This document shows, one piece after another, positions 6,965-12,541 of a stretch of 12,541 nt of DNA. The stretch's first letter is position 1, and each line of letters starts with the position of its first letter. Under the pieces are notes generated by a model. It did not search any database, had not been told where the DNA came from, and was given only the letters and a program-made list of their open reading frames with translations. The translations under genes were made by a program, and so were the position numbers. The DNA comes from Bacillota bacterium (GTDB lineage Bacteria > Bacillota > Clostridia > Tissierellales > Peptoniphilaceae), in contig JAEXBU010000030.1 of NCBI GenBank assembly GCA_023393815.1, positions 1 to 12,541 of the forward strand, read 5' to 3'.

Positions 6965-7896
6965 CATTCTTCCTCTTCGCGGATGCGCTCCCGAAGAGGC
7001 TTTTGTTTTTTAGGTTTCCTTTTTTCCGGCAGACTCAGAAGAAGTACGGAGCCTAAAATCAAGAGCATGCCTAGAAGGTCCGTCCACCGAAAACTCAGGT
7101 GATAAAGGATAGCGGCGACGACAGTGGAAAACATCGCTTCGGATAGGGAAAATATACTGGATTTCGTGGCACCGGTATAACGCGCTCCTTCCAGAAAGGC
7201 CCAGAAAGGAATCATGGTGCCGCCGATAATACAGAAAGCGACACAGGAAATGGAGACTGCATCCCAAGTGGCCGCGGAAAAGTCGGGCCGCGTCACGAGG
7301 GCGAGGAAGAGCCCTCCCAGAAGCATGGACGGCCCCATAATCTCCATGGAGCGATAGGTTTTCGATAGCCCTGTGGGCGCCAAGTTAAAATTAGTAAAGC
7401 CCACGGCGGAGACGAGACCCCAAAAAATTGCCTGCGTGTTGACGTTTAAATTGTGAGGATCGCCGCCGGTAACCATAAGAAAAAGTCCGAAGGTGCATAA
7501 GAGAAGGGTTGGGTAGACGATCAGCTTCGGTCGAGTCTTAGTCATAATCGCCACGACGAAAATAACGAAGAACATACCCGTATATTGAAGCAAAGTGGCC
7601 GTAGGCGCGTTAGAGTAGGAAATGGAAGAAAAGTAGCCGAATTGCATACATAAGATGCCGCCCAAGGAATAGAGGAGAAAGCTCGGAATATTTTCTTTTT
7701 TCCGCACCACGCGAAAGGCGTAACGACCGCTGTGGTAGAGGTCGTTAATAAATAGTAGAATGCCCACGGTCGTAAGACGGACGACGACGAGGATTTCCGG
7801 CGTGAAACCCTTGTACTGGAATATGTATGCGCCCACGTTGCCGTTTAAGGCCCACAAAAATGTACATAGAAAAATAAGAAGAATACCTTTGAGCAT
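6964..7896 (-). CDS. EamA/DMT-family membrane transporter
   Basis: The 310-residue product has about ten hydrophobic segments in two halves of five, the layout of the drug/metabolite transporter superfamily with two EamA repeats. The first helix includes FLCTFLWALNGNVG; the PTATLLQYTGMFFV segment at the end of the first repeat and the KSSIFSLSEAMFSTVVA segment in the second are typical helix-joining regions. A basic/acidic cytoplasmic tail (KRKPKKQKPLRERIREEEE) ends the protein. The frame is open further upstream to an ATG at 8016. The start at 7896 is chosen because AAAGGAG lies five bases before it and because it begins with the first membrane helix. Family members export or import amino acids, sugars or other small metabolites; the substrate cannot be told. 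Confidence 0.9.
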   Translation of the reverse strand: MLKGILLIFLCTFLWALNGNVGAYIFQYKGFTPEILVVVRLTTVGILLFINDLYHSGRYAFRVVRKKENIPSFLLYSLGGILCMQFGYFSSISYSNAPTATLLQYTGMFFVIFVVAIMTKTRPKLIVYPTLLLCTFGLFLMVTGGDPHNLNVNTQAIFWGLVSAVGFTNFNLAPTGLSKTYRSMEIMGPSMLLGGLFLALVTRPDFSAATWDAVSISCVAFCIIGGTMIPFWAFLEGARYTGATKSSIFSLSEAMFSTVVAAILYHLSFRWTDLLGMLLILGSVLLLSLPEKRKPKKQKPLRERIREEEE

Positions 7897-7937
7897 GACA
7901 ACTCCTTTCTTTCGTAGGGCGTCCTCCCAAGGCGTTA

Positions 7938-7956
7938 AAACAGCAAAGTGCTGTTT
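7938..7956 (-). promoter_or_regulatory. Inverted repeat in the leader of the EamA gene
   Basis: AAACAGCA and TGCTGTTT form a perfect eight-base dyad around a three-base centre. It lies about 42 bases upstream of the transporter start and downstream of its proposed promoter, so it is transcribed. It could be a roadblock-type operator for a dimeric repressor or an RNA hairpin. The T run after it on the minus strand is only four bases, so termination there is unlikely. Confidence 0.5.
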
Positions 7957-7986
7957 AAGAAAAGAGATGGACGGAACACTACGTCT

Positions 7987-8016
7987 ATTATGGGGGCCGC
8001 CTTTGGGGAAAGTCAA
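7987..8016 (-). promoter_or_regulatory. Sigma-A-type promoter for the EamA gene
   Basis: On the minus strand TTGACT (8011-8016) and CATAAT (7987-7992) are separated by 18 bases; each matches the consensus at five of six positions. Transcription would begin near 7980 and give a leader of about 84 bases carrying the 7938-7956 dyad. Confidence 0.6.
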
Positions 8017-8091
8017 GGCGAAAGATTGTTAAAATCCTGTTTCTGTCTCTTGGGTCGAAGTTGGGAAATATATCGGCAGGATCATGGAAAA

Positions 8092-8129
8092 TTTACATAG
8101 GCTAACGGGGATTTAACGGCGATTTGTTT
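8092..8129 (+). promoter_or_regulatory. Possible PhoP box: array of TTAACA-like hexamers
   Basis: Four hexamers lie in a row: TTTACA (8092), CTAACG (8102), TTAACG (8113) and TTGTTT (8124), with spacers of 4, 5 and 5 bases. The middle part is an adjacent direct repeat, AACGGGGATTT/AACGGCGATTT (8104-8125), differing at one of 11 bases. B. subtilis PhoP binds tandem TTAACA-like hexamers with about 11-base periodicity upstream of weak -35 regions. The match is partial: the first hexamer fits fully, the third 5 of 6, the others less. It lies 21 bases upstream of the candidate -10. Confidence 0.4.
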
Positions 8130-8149
8130 TTCTGCTGATTTTCATCGGC

Positions 8150-8155
8150 TATGAT
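8150..8155 (+). promoter_or_regulatory. Candidate -10 element for the ABC importer operon
   Basis: TATGAT matches the sigma-A -10 consensus at five of six positions, 38 bases before the lipoprotein start. No good -35 lies at 17 bases; the nearest, TTGTTT at 8124, is 20 bases away. A poor -35 would fit an activator-dependent promoter. The start ATG at 8194 has its own strong TAGGAGGAT at 8182-8190. Confidence 0.4.
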
Positions 8156-8193
8156 AACTTCGATAAAAACGGTTCATATGTTAGGAGGATTTC

Positions 8194-9285
8194 ATGATCA
8201 AACGCGTAAAATTCATTGCCGCCGTACTCTCGTTACTTGTGCTCGCGGCCTGTGCAAAAGAGGGTACCGCCACCGACACCTTAAATTTAAATTCCATTAC
8301 TTTAGAAGAATTGGAAAAGAAGGCTAGGGAAGAAGGACAAATCCACTCCGTTGGAATGCCCGATACCTGGGCTAACTGGAAAGAAACATGGGAAGATGTG
8401 AATAGCAAATACGGCATCAAACATTCGGATACGGATATGTCTTCGGCAGAAGAGTTGGCCAAGTTTGCCGCCGAAAAAACCAATGCCTCCGCCGACATCG
8501 GCGACGTGGGGATCGCCTTCGGTCCGGTAGCCGAAGAACAGGGTTTGTCCTTAAAGTACAAGACCTCCTATTGGGACGAAATTCCCGATTGGGCGAAAGA
8601 TGACGACGGGGACTGGCTGCTGGCCTATACTGGACAAATGTGCTTTATTACCGACAAGCAAAACTTACCCGAAGGCGTCGAAGCGCCGAAAACCTTCGAC
8701 GACATTTTAAAGGGAAATTACGTCTTGACGATCGGCGATATGGAAACGGCCAACCAAAGTCAATTTGCCCTGTTAAATGCCGCCGTGGCCTATGGCGGAG
8801 ACGAAAAGAACTTACAGCCGGGATTCGACTTTTTTAGGAAACTCGCCGAACAGGGTCGCCTGAAAACGACGGACGCCTCTTTGGCTAATTTGGAAACCGG
8901 AGAAGTACAGGTAGGTATGCTGTGGGATTTCAATGCGTTGAACTACGCCGATTCCATCGGGCGGGAACGCTTCGAAATTACCGTACCACCGGTGAGCGTG
9001 ATGACCGGTTATACAACTATTTTAAATCGCTACGCCGCCAATCCCTATTCCGCAGCCTTGGCCCGTGAATTTATTCTCTCCGACGAAGGCCAAGATAACT
9101 TGGCCAAAGGTTATGCACGGCCCATTCGCGAAAAGGCCAAACTTTCCGAAGAAGCGAAGAAAAAGCTTCTTCCTCCAAGCGCCTACAAAAAAATCTATAA
9201 AGTCAAAGACGACAAGGCGTGGGAAGATGCGACCAAGAATTTGGCGCAACAGTGGCAAGAAAAGGTCATGGCCTTTATAAAGTAA
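8194..9285 (+). CDS. ABC importer solute-binding lipoprotein
   Basis: The 363-residue product begins with a lipoprotein signal: basic MIKRVKF, a hydrophobic run, and the lipobox LAAC with the modified cysteine at residue 20. The rest is a two-lobed periplasmic-binding fold of the PotD/AfuA/2-aminoethylphosphonate-binding type. Visible landmarks are a W-rich region near 63-70 (DTWANWKETW), ADIGDVGIAFG in the first lobe, AYTGQMCFITDK in the hinge region, WDFNALNYADS in the second lobe, and GYARPIR near residue 306. It is anchored to the outer face of the membrane and would deliver its ligand to the two permeases encoded downstream. Ligands of this class include iron, polyamines, thiamine and phosphonates; the sequence alone does not decide. 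The gene is followed by a hairpin before the permease genes. Confidence 0.88.
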   Translation: MIKRVKFIAAVLSLLVLAACAKEGTATDTLNLNSITLEELEKKAREEGQIHSVGMPDTWANWKETWEDVNSKYGIKHSDTDMSSAEELAKFAAEKTNASADIGDVGIAFGPVAEEQGLSLKYKTSYWDEIPDWAKDDDGDWLLAYTGQMCFITDKQNLPEGVEAPKTFDDILKGNYVLTIGDMETANQSQFALLNAAVAYGGDEKNLQPGFDFFRKLAEQGRLKTTDASLANLETGEVQVGMLWDFNALNYADSIGRERFEITVPPVSVMTGYTTILNRYAANPYSAALAREFILSDEGQDNLAKGYARPIREKAKLSEEAKKKLLPPSAYKKIYKVKDDKAWEDATKNLAQQWQEKVMAFIK

Positions 9286-9303
9286 GAAGTCATTGATTCT
9301 ATT

Positions 9304-9323
9304 GGGCCTTCGGGCCCCTTTTT
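9304..9323 (+). terminator. Intercistronic hairpin/partial terminator after the binding protein
   Basis: GGGCC (9304-9308), a TTCG loop and GGCCC (9313-9317) form a five-pair all-GC stem closed by a stable C(UUCG)G loop, followed by C and five T residues. It lies 18 bases after the lipoprotein stop and 18 before the permease start. It probably gives partial termination or transcript protection so that more binding protein than permease is made. Confidence 0.75.
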
Positions 9324-9341
9324 CTTTCGAAAGGAGTATCT

Positions 9342-10187
9342 ATGAATCGACGGTTGCCTTTTCAATTGGCTATGGGCATCTTTGCCTTCATCGCCATCGC
9401 CGTACTTATCTACCCGTCGGCAAATATGATTTTCATGAGCTTTCAGCCCGCCGGAGGCGGAGGATTTACCTTAGCGAACTACAGGGAGGTCTTTACTCAA
9501 TCCATGTACACCACGGCTATTCGTAATTCCGTGGGAATAGCCCTTTTTTCGAGTATCGTGGCCATTGTTTTTACGACCGTAACCACCTACGCCATCGTTA
9601 GTCATTCGAAGAAACTGAGAGAAGGCTTTATGGTGATCGCTAACATTACGTCGAACTTTGCGGGGATCCCTTTGGCCTTCGCCTACATTATCCTCTTGGG
9701 TTCTTCCGGAGTCATGTTAATCTTTGGATGCCGCGCAGGTCTGGATTGGCTCGCAAACTATAATCTCTATTCCGTGTGGGGCTTGTGTATCGTGTATTTG
9801 TACTTTCAATTACCGATGGGGATTATTCTCCTTATGCCGATTTACGACGCGTTGGATAAACGGTGGAGGGAGTCGGCGGAACTGTTAGGGGCAAACAGCT
9901 TTCAATACTGGAGGTACATCGGCCTTCCCGTATTGGCTCCATCCATCGTCGGTGTCTTTGCCATGATGTTTGCCAACGCCATGGGAGCCTATGCTTCAGC
10001 GGATGCTCTCACCGGTACCGGCGTCAATTTGCTCTCTATACGCATCGCCAATACGGTGACGGGAGATATTTTCGCTCGACCGGAAATCGGCGCGGCCCTG
10101 TCCGTGCTGCTCGCCGCCATTTTGCTGGTCAATATGGCCCTCGGAAATAAATTGGCCGAATGGGCCAGGGAAGTGAACAAACGATGA
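9342..10187 (+). CDS. ABC importer permease subunit 1
   Basis: The 281-residue inner-membrane protein has about six hydrophobic segments (near 9-29, 62-84, 97-120, 142-167, 198-215 and 249-268). The cytoplasmic EAA loop that docks on the ATPase is at 177-196, reading ESAELLGANS and ending IGLP, the expected E-A...G...I-LP pattern. It belongs to the binding-protein-dependent permease family (MetI-like fold), as in Pot/Fbp/Phn importers. The start ATG follows AAAGGAG at 9330-9336. Its stop overlaps the next gene's start (ATGA at 10184-10187), so the two permeases are probably made in equal amounts and form a heterodimer. Confidence 0.93.
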   Translation: MNRRLPFQLAMGIFAFIAIAVLIYPSANMIFMSFQPAGGGGFTLANYREVFTQSMYTTAIRNSVGIALFSSIVAIVFTTVTTYAIVSHSKKLREGFMVIANITSNFAGIPLAFAYIILLGSSGVMLIFGCRAGLDWLANYNLYSVWGLCIVYLYFQLPMGIILLMPIYDALDKRWRESAELLGANSFQYWRYIGLPVLAPSIVGVFAMMFANAMGAYASADALTGTGVNLLSIRIANTVTGDIFARPEIGAALSVLLAAILLVNMALGNKLAEWAREVNKR

Positions 10188-10963
10188 AAAAACATGTAAA
10201 AAACGGCTGCATCGTTCTTATGCTCCTCTATCTGTTCGTGCCCTTACTCGCTACGTTTTTTTACGCTCTGTCCAAAGACTGGTCGTCGACTATACTCCCC
10301 AAGGGGCTGACCTTGTCTTGGTTTTTCGATCTCTTATCCGACGGTCAGTTTCTGAAAGCCCTGGGGCGGACGTGTCTTCTATCCTTTCTTTCCGTTCTTT
10401 TGGCAGCCGCGTTCATAGTGCCCGGAATCTTTGCGATTTACGTGTACTACCCGAAGCTCAAAAAAGTGGACGAAACCATGGTCGTCGCTTGCTACGCTTT
10501 TCCCGGCGTTATTTTGGCCTTCGCGTTAATGAATGCCTATTCTTCTCTTGGGATTCCTATGATCCTCGTTGTCGTGGGATCTTATATGCTGTCAATCTAT
10601 CCTTTAATTCGTCAGGGGACCTTAAACAGCCTTCGAGCCATTGGTGCCGGAACCCTAATGGAATCGGCAGAAATTTTGGGGGCGAGCCCTTGGACGGCAT
10701 TTCTGAAAATTGTCCTTCCGAATATTATGCCCGGCGTGTTTTCCTCCTGTCTGTTCAGTTTTTCCACTCTTTTCGGCGAATTTGTCATCATCAATTTAAT
10801 CGTGGGATCGAAATTTGAAACGGTGCAAATTTTTTTGAGAAAATCGTTGTCGGTAAACGGGCATATGTCTTCGGCTATCGTCATCCTGTACTTTATTGTA
10901 ATCTGCCTTATTACCTTGGGAGCCATCGGTCTTACGGGCAAACAGAAAGGATTGGAAGAGTAA
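10184..10963 (+). CDS. ABC importer permease subunit 2
   Basis: The 259-residue inner-membrane protein is the second permease of the importer. Hydrophobic segments lie near 8-29, 64-88, 99-118, 122-141, 184-206 and 230-250. The EAA loop is at 160-179, reading ESAEILGASP and ending IVLP. The frame is open to an ATG at 10160, but ATG 10184 is preferred: it overlaps the stop of permease 1 as ATGA, has GGGAAG at 10168-10173, and starts MKKHVKN directly before the first helix. It ends one base before the ATPase start. Differences from permease 1 outside the EAA region are large, as is normal for heterodimeric PotB/PotC-type pairs. Confidence 0.92.
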   Translation: MKKHVKNGCIVLMLLYLFVPLLATFFYALSKDWSSTILPKGLTLSWFFDLLSDGQFLKALGRTCLLSFLSVLLAAAFIVPGIFAIYVYYPKLKKVDETMVVACYAFPGVILAFALMNAYSSLGIPMILVVVGSYMLSIYPLIRQGTLNSLRAIGAGTLMESAEILGASPWTAFLKIVLPNIMPGVFSSCLFSFSTLFGEFVIINLIVGSKFETVQIFLRKSLSVNGHMSSAIVILYFIVICLITLGAIGLTGKQKGLEE

Positions 10964-10964
10964 C

Positions 10965-11978
10965 ATGAGTTTTATTGAAATAAATGGTTTGAAAAAGTCT
11001 TTCGACGGAGTGGAAGTCCTTCACGGACTGAATCTGAAAATCGAGCGCGGGAACTTGGCCGGTCTTCTCGGACCGTCCGGCTGCGGAAAATCCACCTTAT
11101 TGCGGGCCATTGCCGGTCTGAACGACATCGATGAAGGCGAAATATTGATCGACGGACGACGGGTAGACAATTTGCCGCCGAAAGATCGGGGCCTGGGCAT
11201 GGTCTTTCAACAATACGCCCTATTTCCCAATAGGAATGTATTGGGAAATGTGAAATTCGGCTTGGAGATGAAGGGAGTAGATAGAAAGACGCAAGAGGTC
11301 GAAGCAAAAAAAATGATTGCCCTCGTCGGTCTCGAGGGAAAGGAAGGAGCCTTTCCTGCGAACTTGTCCGGCGGCCAGCAACAACGGGTGGCTTTGGCGC
11401 GAAGTTTGGTTACTCGACCCGACGTACTTCTCCTGGACGAGCCTCTAAGCGCTCTGGATGCGCAAATTCGCGTACAACTTCGGTATCTGATCAAATCCCT
11501 ACAGGAGGAGTTGGGCATTACGGTGATTTTGGTTACCCACGACCAGGAAGAAGCGATGACCATGAGTGACTATATTTTTGTTATGAATAAGGGCTGTATC
11601 GTGCAGGAAGGGTCTCCCGCGTATATTTACCGCCATCCGCAATCGGAATTTGCCACGCGCTTTATCGGCGATTACAATGTGTTATCCGGCGATGCGCTTC
11701 ACGCTATGGGAGTCAAAGATCATGGGGCATGCGCCTATGTGGCGATCCGCCCGGAAGTCCTGTCCCTGGAACCTATAGACGACGCTTACATTTATCGCGC
11801 AAAGGTCGTTCGAACCTCCATGCTCGGCTCGATTTATCGCCTCTATCTCGAAGTGCCCGGAGAACAGATTTTGAAATTGGATCAGTTGAACCGTAGCAAA
11901 AACATGAAAACTGTCGGCGACGAGGTCACGGTCTACGTGCCCAAGGCGGAAATTATTCGGATGGTGTCGGGGCAATGA
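10965..11978 (+). CDS. ABC importer ATP-binding subunit (PotA/FbpC type)
   Basis: The 337-residue cytoplasmic ATPase drives the importer. Walker A is GPSGCGKST (36-44), the Q-loop FQQYALFP (81-88), the signature LSGGQQQR (134-141), Walker B VLLLDEP (154-160) with catalytic E159, and the switch histidine H192 in VTHDQEEAM. Residues from about 235 form a TOBE-type C-terminal domain with the IRPEVLSLEP motif at 261-270, placing it in the PotA/FbpC/CysA/PhnT group of importer ATPases. All catalytic residues are present. It starts one base after the permease 2 stop, and its own stop overlaps the phosphoesterase start. Confidence 0.95.
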   Translation: MSFIEINGLKKSFDGVEVLHGLNLKIERGNLAGLLGPSGCGKSTLLRAIAGLNDIDEGEILIDGRRVDNLPPKDRGLGMVFQQYALFPNRNVLGNVKFGLEMKGVDRKTQEVEAKKMIALVGLEGKEGAFPANLSGGQQQRVALARSLVTRPDVLLLDEPLSALDAQIRVQLRYLIKSLQEELGITVILVTHDQEEAMTMSDYIFVMNKGCIVQEGSPAYIYRHPQSEFATRFIGDYNVLSGDALHAMGVKDHGACAYVAIRPEVLSLEPIDDAYIYRAKVVRTSMLGSIYRLYLEVPGEQILKLDQLNRSKNMKTVGDEVTVYVPKAEIIRMVSGQ

Positions 11979-12541
11979 AACTGATGCAGCTGACGGATCT
12001 GCACTTCGGATCCTATCCATTTAAAGGGGAAGACAGGCGCACCGCATCCATGGTGCGCCACATGGTATGGGAACAAAAACCGGATATGCTCGTCTTGACC
12101 GGAGACTTGCACTGGTCTTTAGAAGAGGGAAGTCTGTCGATCGTATCCGGCGTTTTAGACTTTTTTGACAGCCTCGATACGCCGGTAGCCATTGTTTGGG
12201 GAAACCACGACAGCGAAAACCAATACGACCGCCGTACGCTAAACGCCCTGGTCAGTCGCATGAAAAATCACGTGGCGAAAGCGGGACGTTGCGTCATCGA
12301 AGGGAGGGAACTGTATTTTTACGATGCCGCACCCTATCGCCTGTATTTCTTGGACAGCGGCGATTACGACAGAGACGGAAATTACGCGTACATCTACGAG
12401 GAACAAATACAAGCGCTTCTTTCCCTGGACGACGGAGAAAGGGAAGGGTTGCTCTTTATGCACATTCCCGTAGAGGAATACAATCAAGCGAAGAAAGCGG
12501 GGGCGGCCGTAGGTCATCAGGACGAAGACGTCTGTTCGCCG
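11975..12541 (+). CDS. Calcineurin-like metallophosphoesterase, 5' part (runs off the window)
   Basis: A frame starting at ATG 11975, overlapping the ATPase stop as ATGA, stays open for 189 codons to the window edge. It has the metal-binding motifs of calcineurin-like phosphoesterases in order: D8-x-H10 in LTDLHFG, GDLH with D44, GNHD at 76-79, and MHIP with H163. A second conserved histidine motif is expected just past the edge. The late segment HIPVEEY...GHQDEDVCSP resembles the Dcr2/PAP28-like branch of the family. No signal peptide is seen, so it should act in the cytoplasm on a phosphomonoester or phosphodiester. Being translationally coupled to the ABC importer, it probably acts on the imported compound or a product of it; the substrate is unknown. 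Confidence 0.9.
   Translation, partial: MKLMQLTDLHFGSYPFKGEDRRTASMVRHMVWEQKPDMLVLTGDLHWSLEEGSLSIVSGVLDFFDSLDTPVAIVWGNHDSENQYDRRTLNALVSRMKNHVAKAGRCVIEGRELYFYDAAPYRLYFLDSGDYDRDGNYAYIYEEQIQALLSLDDGEREGLLFMHIPVEEYNQAKKAGAAVGHQDEDVCSP

Larger units (their letters stand above)
7897..8193. other. Divergent control region between the EamA gene and the ABC importer operon
   Basis: This stretch of about 300 bases has no gene that I can support. It holds the leader dyad and promoter of the minus-strand transporter and the hexamer array and candidate -10 of the plus-strand importer. I recognise no riboswitch or small RNA in it. The transporter frame remains open across part of it (to 8016), which appears to be chance. 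Confidence 0.7.

Noticed and set aside
7897..8016. A 40-residue N-terminal extension of the EamA protein starting at 8016
   Set aside because: It is not hydrophobic, lacks a ribosome site, overlaps the proposed promoter, and the internal start at 7896 has a good AAAGGAG and begins with the first helix.
8150..8170. Fur box formed by the two GATAA motifs after the candidate -10
   Set aside because: Only two short direct GATAA copies are present; they do not form the 19-base inverted or hexamer-triplet pattern expected for Fur.

Overview
The window comes from a low-to-medium GC Gram-positive bacterium (Bacillota). By eye the base composition is close to half GC. The gene order rpsH-rplF-rplR-rpsE-rpmD-rplO-secY-adk-(KOW)-infA-rpmJ-rpsM-rpsK-rpoA-rplQ, the strong AGGAGG-type ribosome sites, the zinc-type adenylate kinase and the KOW protein before infA all fit Clostridia/Tissierellia-like anaerobes. 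I cannot name the genus from sequence alone.

Region 1 (1-6913, + strand) is the spc/alpha part of the large ribosomal protein operon. It holds the last codons of rpsH, L6, L18, S5, L30, L15, SecY, adenylate kinase, a small KOW RNA-binding protein, IF-1, L36, S13, S11, RNA polymerase alpha and L17, ending at a strong intrinsic terminator. map is missing between adk and infA, and rpsD is missing between rpsK and rpoA. The S13 gene is interrupted by an in-frame UGA at 4999-5001, where the family normally has arginine. The conserved 27-residue C-terminal tail continues in the same frame to a TAG stop. UGA is clearly a stop elsewhere in the window, so this is either a sequence error, a genuine nonsense mutation giving a shortened S13, or a readthrough site.

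Region 2 (6914-8193) holds one minus-strand gene for a ten-helix EamA/DMT-family transporter, convergent with the ribosomal operon and with its own terminator and a good sigma-A-type promoter. It is followed by a roughly 300-base divergent control region. That region has a dyad in the transporter leader and, nearer the + strand operon, an array of TTAACA-like hexamers at about 11-base spacing that resembles a PhoP (Pho regulon) box.

Region 3 (8194-12541, + strand) is an ABC importer operon: lipoprotein solute-binding protein, an intercistronic hairpin terminator, two inner-membrane permeases, a PotA/FbpC-type ATPase with a TOBE domain, and a calcineurin-like metallophosphoesterase that runs off the window end. 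The last four genes are tightly packed, with two ATGA stop-start overlaps. The phosphoesterase partner and the possible Pho-box array suggest, without proving, uptake of a phosphorus-containing compound that is hydrolysed in the cytoplasm.
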